DNA of 64,000 nt from CAYPHA01 sp964410215 (GTDB taxonomy: Bacteria > Calditrichota > Calditrichia > Calditrichales > CAYPHA01). The notes beneath the pieces were generated by a model. It was given only the letters and a program-made list of their open reading frames with translations. It did no database searches and was not told where the DNA came from. The stretch lies in contig CAYPHA010000009.1 of the NCBI GenBank assembly GCA_964410215.1, forward strand, positions 31,827 through 95,826, written 5' to 3'. Shown piece by piece: positions 18,822 to 28,000 of the stretch (positions are counted from its first letter, which is position 1; each line of letters opens with the position of its first letter). A program made the position numbers and the translations under genes.

Positions 18822-19023
18822 CCAGAAGGAAAAGGTAAGTGCGGATGTCGGAAAATTCTCCGCGGGTTCAATTTTAACATGATCGTAGCTGTTTTCCAGT
18901 GAAAGGCAGGTTTTAATATCTGATTCGGAAGGGTCGACACGGATTTCGACTTCATTTACAGCAGCTCCGAAAGGGGTGGTTATGGTCCCGTCCAGTTCCC
19001 CATCCGGCCAGAACCAGCCCGCA

Positions 19024-19512
19024 TCATTCGTTGCGGCCGATTCGCCGGCGATGGTGTAATGCGTGCTTTATGTCTACTTTGGAGCCAAAATGGCGCATTT
19101 CTAACGGTTCCGGTTCCATCAGTTTCTGTTCGAGGATCCATTCATTGTGAATACGACGATATATGAATGCAGCCCCTTTTCCATTTTCGTGCTGCCGGGA
19201 ACCGATTATCAGCCTGTCACCGGACAGAGCGACATCGGAAGGGAAGGCATTCCAGGCGAACGAATCCGGATCAACGATCTGTGCCGTTTCCAACCAGTCC
19301 CCCCGGATCAGATCAAAGATATAGCAGGCACCCGGATCACGTCCGTAAGCCCCCGCTGCAAAGGTGGAGCCATTCAGGTCAATATTGTTGCCAAAATAAT
19401 GTCCCTCGCCTTTATAACTGGCGGTCATTTTGTATGAATTATCATAGACCTGACCCGCGACATACGAAAGGGAAACAAAAAACAGAATGGAAATCCGGAG
19501 AGTTACTGACAG
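19024..19512 (-). pseudogene. 5' fragment of the broken gene: signal peptide and FG-GAP-like repeats
   Basis: The ATG-initiated part (19428 down) carries FG-GAP-like repeats (HYFGNNIDLNGSTFAAGAYG, FPSDVALSGDRLIIGS, HFGSKVDIK) found in integrin-like propellers. In frame upstream of this ATG is a good signal peptide (LRISILFFVSLSYVAGQ), but between it and the preceding TAA there is no ATG, GTG or TTG; only a CTG at 19512. Near 19060-19066 the frame shifts, and the next fragment picks up with YTIAGESAATNDAGWFW, which completes the repeat. A lost start codon plus a frameshift points to decay. Sequencing error at these points is the alternative. Confidence 0.7.
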
Positions 19513-19622
19513 GTGAAAATGTCGGCCACTTTATTTGTGAATTTAATATCAAAACGAAAATGAGATATCCCCAAAAGTCACAATATGTATTAAAAATTCA
19601 TATTTCAGAGTAAATTATAATG

Positions 19623-19841
19623 TTACTCGGTATGGGAATCAGGTGCCTGTCTTTCTTTCCCGGTCTCATTCCTGTGTTTGAAGATGATATTCACTCCGAT
19701 AATAATCAGGATAACTGGCCAGTAGTCGCTAAGCAGATTGCCGAAATCAATCAGGTAGAAATTGTCCATCAGGAAGAGGACGCCTAAAAGGATTAAGACA
19801 ATACCGAATGTCATGGAACCGGAACCTTCTTTAGTGTGCAT
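19623..19841 (-). CDS. Small membrane protein, DUF5668/LiaF-TM-like
   Basis: 72 residues from the second in-frame ATG, which has CGGAGGG at ideal spacing. The first ATG (19859) lacks one. Two hydrophobic segments (MTFGIVLILLGVLFLMDNF and YWPVILIIIGVNIIF) are joined by a short loop with the DYWPxxLIxxG pattern of the LiaI/LiaF-like membrane domain. The tail is charged and probably cytosolic. Function is unknown; relatives act in envelope-stress sensing. It is last in the minus-strand series beginning with lptF. Confidence 0.7.
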   Translation of the reverse strand: MHTKEGSGSMTFGIVLILLGVLFLMDNFYLIDFGNLLSDYWPVILIIIGVNIIFKHRNETGKERQAPDSHTE

Positions 19842-19908
19842 ACGTCCCTCCGTTTTCATGTTACTGCATTCAATTTGCGAAAAAAAGGCCCGTTTGTTTT
19901 CTGCCGGA

Positions 19909-22164
19909 TTAAAAACGGAACAGATAGGAAAACTTCACGAAAAATCCCCGTTGCTGCCGGCGAAAATTCTGGAACAGCCAACCCTTGGCATAAGGCTTCT
20001 CATATTTCTGATAGTCATTCATCCCCAGGAAGAAAACCGTGCCGGGAGAAGGCTGCCAGCTGACCAGGAAGTTGAAATCGGCATTATCGTTCATATCGAA
20101 AAGGGAACGCAGCAGGGCCGGATCTTCCCGGTTGTCAATCAGCTCATAAATAAGACGCAGGGAGAGCGAACGTGATATCTGCCAGGTAGATTTCAGGCGG
20201 TATATGTTTTGATTGAGTGTGTAATCAAAATCATACCGCTCGGTGGTAAACCGGTATGCCGTCGCAGACATTGTGGTCGTAAAGGCTTTTCCCGGTTTAA
20301 TGGTCAGATCGGAGCTGAGATACTGTGTTGTTCCCAGTTCAGGGTTTAACCCGGCATATAGCGCGGAATAGAATATTTCATCCCCGGTATACCAGTAAAT
20401 ATTACCATACAGCCATGGAATATAGGAATTTATCAGATAGATGGAATAGCTGTTTTTATAGAAGGTCGTGCCAACGTATTCTTCAAGCTGGTAATAATAG
20501 TTCAGATACAGGTCGTTTTTGCTGCGGAAGTTAAAATTAAGACTTGGATTAATTTCCTCTTCAACAAGGTCCTGGCGATGGTCATATATGCGGTAATAGT
20601 CGACCCGCGGCTGAAAATGCTGCAATAGATGATCGGTACGCTGCAGATCGTACCAGATACGCGTTCCGCCTTCACGGATATCGGTTCGCTGAATAAATCC
20701 ATTGGCTGCGACAAAGTTCGTGTCGATATCCTGGTAATACGCCTGGATCTTCAGTTTTCGCGTTCCATGATAAAAGTTAACGACGAGGGCCGGATCTTCC
20801 TTTTTCTCCTTTTCAACTGTCCGTGTCTGTGAATAGAGTGTCTGCATGGAAATATGGTAATTATTCAGAAAGGCAAAACTGCCGTCCAGGCCAAACACGC
20901 GGTTATAGCTGTCTCCGAACTCACGGTCCGTGGCGATGAGACCGATAAACGAATTATCGAGGATATCCCGTTTAATCCGGATAATGTTGTTAAATGTTTT
21001 TTCATTCCTATAGGTATCGATAATGTCATCGGAATAATACATACCGGTCAGGTAATCCATGCTGCCTTCATACCGGTCGATTTCGCTGAGCAGTCCGATG
21101 CTGTAAGGACCGCTGCGGCCGGAGAACTTGATACCGGCCAGCGGATCAACCATTTTTCGTGTATAAACCACCTCGATAGGCGTTTGGAAAATCTCTGTTC
21201 CTTCAAGGAAGAAAGGTCGTTTTTCGTCGTAATAGAGGGGAAAACGCCGGTTGACGTCGATTTTATTGGCATCGGCCTCGATCTGGCTGAAATCAGGATT
21301 AGCGGTCAGGTCGAGCGTCAGCCCGGAAGAGACGCCCAGCTTGAGGTTGACACCGATTTCGCCTTCAACGGGACCTTCATCGAATCGCTCATTATCGCTA
21401 TTGCGTTGCCCCTGTTGCAGACCGGCAATTTCCGGGAGGATTTCAAAACGGCTGACCGATTGAATATTCGAAATATTCGAAAGCCGGCCGAACTGACCGA
21501 CAAATTCCGTAGAATTCAATGAAATTTTCGGCCATACGACATCGTGATTCAGGTACTGGGTCCGGCGCAGGAAAGCCAATCTCCAGGGATTGGGGGATTC
21601 CTGGTCAAAACGAAGGCTTTTAAATGGAATCGCCGCCTCGACGATGTACCCTTTCTGAAAGATCCGTCCCTTTGAGTTAAAGATGAAATCCGGATTGAAA
21701 TCCTCACCGACGTGATCGGTAAAAATACCATCAGCCTGAATGCCGTATGGGTTAAAGGCGAACTGGTAGGCGTTTTTGCCGTCGCTGAACGTGTCGAGGT
21801 AAAAGATTATAAAATCATCTTCGAAAATATCATCCCGTTTGCAGATGGATGCCCGTATTTTTGAAGGGTCTTCATAAAAACAGATCAGGGCAACGTAAAG
21901 GTTCTCTTCGTCATATCCCAGTAGTGCCGCGGTGCGCTCATTGGCCGGCAGGCCGTCTACAGGCTGAAAGGTGTAAAAATCGACAATTTTAGCGGCCCGT
22001 TCCCATGCCGGCTCGTCCAGCACGCCGTCCAGTTCAATGTCAGCGCTGAAAACGGGGATGCTGATATCCGCGCTGTTATTACCTGATACCATTCCTGAAA
22101 ACATAAACAGGCAACTGTAGAAAATATGTACAGTGATTCGAAATCTGCTGCTGAAAATGCTCAA
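19909..22164 (-). CDS. DUF5916 outer-membrane protein with CBM9-like N-terminal domain
   Basis: 751 residues. A signal peptide (ITVHIFYSCLFMFSGMVSG) leads into a CBM9-like sandwich at about 30-210 (DIELDGVLDEPAWERA, LYVALICFYEDPSKI, FNPYGIQADG). The remainder has the DUF5916 pattern, with the hallmark DANKIDVNRRFPLYYDEKR, split here as DFSQIEADANKIDVN and FPLYYDEKRPFFLEG, and many amphipathic strands ending in FFVKFSYLFRF, so a membrane barrel is likely. The start is a TTG at 22164, 12 bases after the lptG stop. No ATG fits the signal peptide. Function in the family is not established. Confidence 0.85.
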   Translation of the reverse strand: MSIFSSRFRITVHIFYSCLFMFSGMVSGNNSADISIPVFSADIELDGVLDEPAWERAAKIVDFYTFQPVDGLPANERTAALLGYDEENLYVALICFYEDPSKIRASICKRDDIFEDDFIIFYLDTFSDGKNAYQFAFNPYGIQADGIFTDHVGEDFNPDFIFNSKGRIFQKGYIVEAAIPFKSLRFDQESPNPWRLAFLRRTQYLNHDVVWPKISLNSTEFVGQFGRLSNISNIQSVSRFEILPEIAGLQQGQRNSDNERFDEGPVEGEIGVNLKLGVSSGLTLDLTANPDFSQIEADANKIDVNRRFPLYYDEKRPFFLEGTEIFQTPIEVVYTRKMVDPLAGIKFSGRSGPYSIGLLSEIDRYEGSMDYLTGMYYSDDIIDTYRNEKTFNNIIRIKRDILDNSFIGLIATDREFGDSYNRVFGLDGSFAFLNNYHISMQTLYSQTRTVEKEKKEDPALVVNFYHGTRKLKIQAYYQDIDTNFVAANGFIQRTDIREGGTRIWYDLQRTDHLLQHFQPRVDYYRIYDHRQDLVEEEINPSLNFNFRSKNDLYLNYYYQLEEYVGTTFYKNSYSIYLINSYIPWLYGNIYWYTGDEIFYSALYAGLNPELGTTQYLSSDLTIKPGKAFTTTMSATAYRFTTERYDFDYTLNQNIYRLKSTWQISRSLSLRLIYELIDNREDPALLRSLFDMNDNADFNFLVSWQPSPGTVFFLGMNDYQKYEKPYAKGWLFQNFRRQQRGFFVKFSYLFRF

Positions 22165-22175
22165 TTTCCCAACAT

Positions 22176-23258
22176 TTACTTTTGTACCGTGAATAATGCA
22201 TACAAACCCAGTGCCAGGAAAATAAAGTTACCCAGCCAGGCTGCAAGAAACGGTTCCAGGTTTCCCTGATGTCCCAAAACCTGTCCTACTCTTATGATGA
22301 TAAAATAGATAAAACTGATCAAAAGACTGACGCCAAAATTCAGTCCTGCGCCGCCCCGGCGTTTTCGCGATGCAAGCGGTGCTCCAAGTAATATAATAAT
22401 GAAATTGGTAAAGGGCATAGCAATTTTTAAGTGACGTTCAACGAGCCATTTGCGGGGACTGGCTCCGATAGCCCTTAATTCGTCAATAAACCTATTAAGG
22501 TCAGCCAGACCCATCTCTTCCGGCTTCTGCTGAATTTCCGCCAGGTTCTCTGGTCCGATACGACTGTCCGTAAGCATGGTATCCCTGAAGGTGGTCATCG
22601 TCTCCTGCATGTTTTTGAATCGCCGGATGGTACCAGATTTCAGTTTCCAGACTTTCGTGGTGTCCCACCGCATCGTTTGCGCATCGATACGTTCGATCAG
22701 AACGGCACCGTCGAATGTCTGTATGCTCACATCCCTTCCCTCTTCTTTTTCGGCATTGAAATACTTGATGACAAATTTTCTGTTCTCCGAATCCTGTACA
22801 TAGATATTATTGCGGTTTTTGCCTTTATTTTGCGGATTGTTTTTGATGTCATACCGGTAAATATCATAACGGCGCTGATTGGCTTCGGGTACGACCATTT
22901 CGTTAAAGAAACCGGCGCCGATACTGAGCATAAAAGAGAGGATAATCAAGGGTAATAATATCCGGTATAAACTGATACCGCTGGATAACTGCGCCACAAT
23001 TTCATTACTCTGGGCAAAGGAGCTGAGGGCAAAAAGCGTACTGAGCAGTATGGCGATGGGCAGTGTCAGACTGATAATATAGGGGAAATAATAGACGTAA
23101 TACAAAGTGAATTCGGGCAGGGTCGCTCCGTAATCGATAAATTTCGAAATATTCTCTATAATATCGACCACAAGGAAAATGACAATCCAGGTCATAATGG
23201 CAAAAAACAGATTGATCATGAACCGCTTCAGCAGGTATACATCCAGAATTCGAAACAT
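22176..23258 (-). CDS. lptG: LPS export permease LptG
   Basis: 360 residues from the ATG at 23258, two bases after the stop of the upstream permease; longer frames overlap that gene. The YjgP/YjgQ fold is clear: two N-terminal membrane segments (FMINLFFAIMTWIVIFLVVD, IISLTLPIAILLSTLFALS), the coupling stretch FAQSNEIVAQLSSGISLYRI, a periplasmic beta-jellyroll at about 130-260, and four C-terminal segments. With LptF and the LptB ATPase, it extracts lipopolysaccharide from the inner membrane and passes it to the Lpt bridge. LptF and LptG are paralogues, so the assignment between the two genes could be reversed. Confidence 0.88.
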   Translation of the reverse strand: MFRILDVYLLKRFMINLFFAIMTWIVIFLVVDIIENISKFIDYGATLPEFTLYYVYYFPYIISLTLPIAILLSTLFALSSFAQSNEIVAQLSSGISLYRILLPLIILSFMLSIGAGFFNEMVVPEANQRRYDIYRYDIKNNPQNKGKNRNNIYVQDSENRKFVIKYFNAEKEEGRDVSIQTFDGAVLIERIDAQTMRWDTTKVWKLKSGTIRRFKNMQETMTTFRDTMLTDSRIGPENLAEIQQKPEEMGLADLNRFIDELRAIGASPRKWLVERHLKIAMPFTNFIIILLGAPLASRKRRGGAGLNFGVSLLISFIYFIIIRVGQVLGHQGNLEPFLAAWLGNFIFLALGLYALFTVQK

Positions 23259-23260
23259 AG

Positions 23261-24727
23261 CTATTGCCCCGGCAACCGTGTTTTTCGTTTGAAGAATCCC
23301 GCAAGGCGATCCCAGTTGATAAAAGATGTCTCTTTTACGGCTTTCCACGTCAGGTATAAACCGGCCGAACCGACTATGATATTCGGTGCCCACATGGCCA
23401 GAAAGGGCGGCATGAACTTGCGGTCGGCAAGGTCTTCTCCGCCGATCAGGAAAACCCAGAAAAGCAGGAAAAAACCGATTGAGAGAGAGATGGCCACGCC
23501 CATGTTTCCACGGCGGGCCATGATGCCCAGCGGGGCGCCCACCAGGACAAAAACGATGCTGGCGAAGGGGATCGATAACTTTTTGTGAATTTCAACGGCA
23601 AATTTGTTAATGGTCTTGACATGATTAACCAGCAGACTCTGATTAGTACGCATGCGCCGGTAATAACGTTCGGCCTGGCGTTCCGCTTTCATTGTGGCGG
23701 ATCGCCAGTTACTCTGGTCGGCTGAAATGCGGGCCAGCGCAATGCTGTCCACGGTAACGATACTGGTATCCTCCTGTACCATTGCGAACAGTGCATCGAT
23801 GGTGCGGAAATTGTTTTCCAGGTTTTCGGCGGTTTTGTCACGCTGATCGTTCGCTTTTTCCCTGGCCTTGTCTATCTTTTCCTGCATTTTTTCGATATTC
23901 AATTCACGGTCACTGCGGTAGGAATCCTGATGCTCTTCAAATTCAAAATCGTCGGCAGGAATGTATACCAGGTGTTTATTGAATGTCGACCGCTGGTACT
24001 CCTCCACCTTGTTGTTATCCAGTTCATGAAATTCGCCCCTGAACAGGGTAAAAATGAAAGACTTTCGTTCCCTGGCATATATCATGTATCCTTCATCCGC
24101 AATGATAGTGACGGTTTTTTCGGGGGTTGTCCGGTCGAAAATGGTGATATTCCGCAAACGGTCCAGGTTTTCCGTATTATGATATTCCGGACCGAGCAGG
24201 CTGTGCAGGCTGAGCAGTTCATCCTGAAGGGGCTTCTCTATGTGCTCAACCAGGAAGGCAAACCGGTTTAGTTCATAGAAAATATGTTCTTCCATCTGGA
24301 GTGTCGGTTTTTTCCGGCGGATGGATTGCATCAGAAGACGGGCCTGGTGGTTCATGTCCGGCAAAATCTGGTCACTGAAATAAACCATGATCAGCATCAG
24401 GGCGACACCCAGGTACAGTGAAGGGCGAATTGTACGGTAAATGCTGATCCCGCTGGATTTCAATATTGTAATTTCATTATCTGCAGAGAGCCTTCCGAAT
24501 GCCATCAGCACGGCAATCAGCGTGGCCATTGGCACCGCCAGGGCCGTCATCCAGGCCAGGTTCATGACAATCAGCTTGAAAATTGTCAGGATGGGGATGC
24601 CTTTGCCGAATATTTGTCCGATGTATTTTACCAGGAAGTTCATGAGCAGGATAAACATGATAACGAACAGGCTGTAAAAAAAGGGGCCTATATGCTCTTT
24701 GATAATGTACCTGGAAAGTATATTCAT
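23261..24727 (-). CDS. lptF: LPS export permease LptF
   Basis: 488 residues from the ATG at 24727; an in-frame TTG lies four codons earlier. MNILSRYIIKEHIGPFFYSL and the loop AFGRLSADNEITILKSSGIS are characteristic of the LptF/LptG family. The periplasmic jellyroll is enlarged by a charged, predicted coiled-coil insert at about 265-330 (LNIEKMQEKIDKAREKAND), which makes it longer than typical E. coli LptF (about 365 residues). Such inserts are common in FCB LptF. It heads the minus-strand run lptF-lptG-DUF5916-small membrane protein. Confidence 0.88.
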   Translation of the reverse strand: MNILSRYIIKEHIGPFFYSLFVIMFILLMNFLVKYIGQIFGKGIPILTIFKLIVMNLAWMTALAVPMATLIAVLMAFGRLSADNEITILKSSGISIYRTIRPSLYLGVALMLIMVYFSDQILPDMNHQARLLMQSIRRKKPTLQMEEHIFYELNRFAFLVEHIEKPLQDELLSLHSLLGPEYHNTENLDRLRNITIFDRTTPEKTVTIIADEGYMIYARERKSFIFTLFRGEFHELDNNKVEEYQRSTFNKHLVYIPADDFEFEEHQDSYRSDRELNIEKMQEKIDKAREKANDQRDKTAENLENNFRTIDALFAMVQEDTSIVTVDSIALARISADQSNWRSATMKAERQAERYYRRMRTNQSLLVNHVKTINKFAVEIHKKLSIPFASIVFVLVGAPLGIMARRGNMGVAISLSIGFFLLFWVFLIGGEDLADRKFMPPFLAMWAPNIIVGSAGLYLTWKAVKETSFINWDRLAGFFKRKTRLPGQ

Positions 24728-24739
24728 GCGATGAACCAA

Positions 24740-24913
24740 ATGATTTCAGTATAAATACTTAATATAAATAAAATCCTGTTGAAGTTCCATCTATATTAAC
24801 CTGATACGGAGGTTGCATCTGTTTCGTTCAAAAAAAACCATAAATAAAGAAACTTTCGCAGAGCTTCTGTTGTTTAGAGAGAATGAGAACTAAAATGTAC
24901 AAAAAAAAATCAC
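24740..24913. other. Divergent intergenic region, lptF side
   Basis: AT-rich DNA between the divergent lptF and sprA genes. It holds the left arm of an inverted repeat (GAATGAGAA, 24881-24889) whose right arm overlaps the sprA -10 region. I see no gene. Confidence 0.5.
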
Positions 24914-24942
24914 TTGAATAAGGTGCCGGGGCATTGTATATT
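24914..24942 (+). promoter_or_regulatory. Probable sprA promoter
   Basis: TTGAAT at 24914-24919, a 17-base spacer and TATATT at 24937-24942. The sprA start lies 100 bases downstream. A 9-base inverted repeat (24881-24889 with 24941-24949) brackets it, which could be an operator. Confidence 0.5.
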
Positions 24943-25042
24943 CTCATTCCTTTTACTTCAAAAAGCCTTTACCATGACCAGGAGGAAGTCCCAGAAACAT
25001 TTTGCTACGGTAACATTAATTAGCTAAGCGATTTTGGATTGT

Positions 25043-28000
25043 ATGAAAGTTAGCAAGGGACCGGGGCTTCTTTTAATAATTGCCGTTATTCTGCAAATTC
25101 TCTGTTTATCCCCGATCAAAAGTTATGGACAACTTGGTATCAGGCCACCCGCACCCCCGCGTACGGTGGAGCTGTTCGATGTGCCTGAACTGGGTCTGGA
25201 AACCTATGTGACGGATTCGACGTTTTTTGCAAAAAAACCGAAGGCGTTTAAGCGCACCGTTGAAATGGATTCCACTGCCCGGTATGTTTCTTTCCGGGAA
25301 GCCATCGACGGCACGGAATATAACCTGCCGGCTGTTGTAGATCTGGAGACATATGCCGCGCTGCGCATTCAGGCCGATGTGCGTGAGCTGTGGAAAAAGT
25401 CGGTGACGACGGGTATCAAAGGCCAGGTGTCCAAAGCCTTCGGGGCAATCAAACTGGATATCCCCTTTAAGATTAAAAGCAAGACCTTTACCCGGATCTT
25501 CGGTTCCGACCGGATCAGCCTCAATGTAACAGGTAATATTTCCTTCGATCTTTCCGGACGCACCGAAAAACGATCCGGATCGGCCATCAATGCCCAGGAA
25601 AATCAGAATACCTTCAGCCCGCGTTTTAACCAGACACAGCAGTTTACCGTCGAAGGAAAGATCGGTGAGAAAGTGACCGTTTCCGTACAACAGAACAGTG
25701 AAGCGGTCATGGATATTGAAAATACACTTAGGCTGCGTTACGACGGTGATGAGGATGAGATCGTAAAAAAAATCGAGGCCGGAAATATTTCCCTGTCTCT
25801 GCCGTCCACAAAGTATGTTATATTCGGTGGTTCCAATAAAGGCCTCTTCGGACTGAAATCGGAAATGCAGGTGGGAAACCTGTATGTCACTTCCATCGCC
25901 TCTCTCGAAAAAGGCCAGCAGCAGGAGCTCAGTATCTCCGGCAGTTCCAGTGAATCCAAAACGACGATCTGGGACCGTGATTTTATAAAAAACAAATATT
26001 TCTTCCTGGACCTTTCTTACCGGGAACAGTATGAAGAAGGCTACCGCGGGAACCAGGCCTTCGTCTATCAGGCTGGTACGGATATCATACAGCTCGATGT
26101 ATTTAAATCAACCAGCCTTAGTGACGGCCAGGGACGATCTGCCATCGTCGTGCTCGATCCGGCGGGTGATTATCAGAACGTGGCACCGGATACCATTGAA
26201 ACGGTTGACGGGCAGTCGGACAAGGGTGTGTTCAAACCGCTGGACGAGAATGAATATGAATATGACCGTTACCGGGGCTATATTAAACTGAACCAGCCCA
26301 TCGGTGAGAATGAAATACTGGCCGTTGCATACACGACCTCGGACGGTATCCAGGTCGGATCGCAGCTCAGCGATACCTCCGGTACGAAGATCCTTAAACT
26401 GATAAAGCCCCAGAATATGCAGCCGACCAGCACCTATAAAGAAACCTGGCCGCTGATGATGCGCAATGTTTACTCTCTCGGCGGAACCGATATCGAGGCG
26501 GACGGATTCGATATCCGCCTGCAGTACAATAAGACCGGCCAGGAACAAACCCACCAGGATGTGGATCCGCAGGAATCGTTTCTCAACCTGGTCGGACTCG
26601 ATGTGCTGGATACGGACGGCAATCCGGTCGAAGGGGGGGATAACAAGGTTGATAATAATTCGAACCTGATTAACCGGGCGGACGGTATTCTCATGTTTCC
26701 CGCGCTGGAACCGTTCAATCCCGGTGAAAATGCACCCTTCCAGGACCTTGCCGATAAATACCGCGTAGGGATGTACAATATCAGCCACTCCAACCGTACC
26801 GCATTCCAGGACAGCAGTAAGTTTGAAATGATTGTGACCTCGAAAAGCACCAAGTCGACATTCGATCTCGGTTTTTATGTACTGGAAGGCAGTGAAGTGG
26901 TAACCCTCAATGGGCGGACCCTGCAGCGGGACCGCGATTATGTCATCGATTATTTCAGCGGTCAGCTTACGCTGATGTCCGACGAAGCCATGCGCAGCAG
27001 CTCGAATATCGAGGTAAAATACGAACGGGCGAATCTGTTTCAGCTCGACAAAAAGACCATCCTCGGTGGCCGCATGGAATACCGCTTTCTGGATGATTCA
27101 TTCATTGGTTTTACCGCCCTTTACCTGAATAAATCCACGATTGAACGTCGCGTCCGTGTCGGTCAGGAACCCTTCCGTAATTTCGTATGGGATTTAAATG
27201 CCTCGTTCAAATTCAAACCGCATTTTCTGACCAAGATGGTCGATGCGCTGCCCCTTGTCGAAACGAGTGATGAGTCGCGGTTCAGTATCGAGGGTGAGTT
27301 CGCCCAGGTACTGCCCAATCCGAATACGCTCAGCAACGAAAGCACCGGGGATGATGACGGTGTCGCTTATATCGATGATTTCGAATCCAGCAAGCGGACG
27401 ACGACACTCGGTATCCGCTATAAAACCTGGACCAAGTCCAGTGCACCGACTGTTCTTCCGAATTTACTGCCCTTTCACGATCAGAATGATGATCTGAGTG
27501 CGTATAAAATTGCGGATACAGAAGCGAGCAAATCGCGTGCAAACCTGGTCTGGTTCAATCCCTATAAACAGGTGTGGATAAATGATATCTGGCCCAACCG
27601 GGACGTCAATGCGCAGACGGGACAGACGACGGATGTCCTCGGGCTCGAGTACTGGCGGGACGAAGGTACGGACCCTGACAGCGCCTGGGCCGGCATGATG
27701 CGTTCGACCACCAGTTTTGCCGACCAGCAGAAAACCAAATACATCGAGCTCTGGATACAGGGATGGAAAGGAACCATAAATATCGATATCGGCCGTATCT
27801 CGGAGGACTGGCATCTGGATGGACAGAACTATCTTGGTGAAGACAGCCGCCGTGGGCTGAACACCGAAGATATCAATGAAAATGGTCTGCTCGATGACGG
27901 TGAGGATCTGGGGATCGATGGCGTGCCTGGCAGCGACGATCCGCTGGATATCTGGAGCGAACCGCAACGAGGGGCAACCGACCGTTTCGACGGCGTGCTG

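Noticed and set aside
27464..27967. 167-codon open frame on the minus strand inside sprA
   Set aside because: It lies wholly within a well-supported SprA region, and its composition is that of a reverse-frame shadow.
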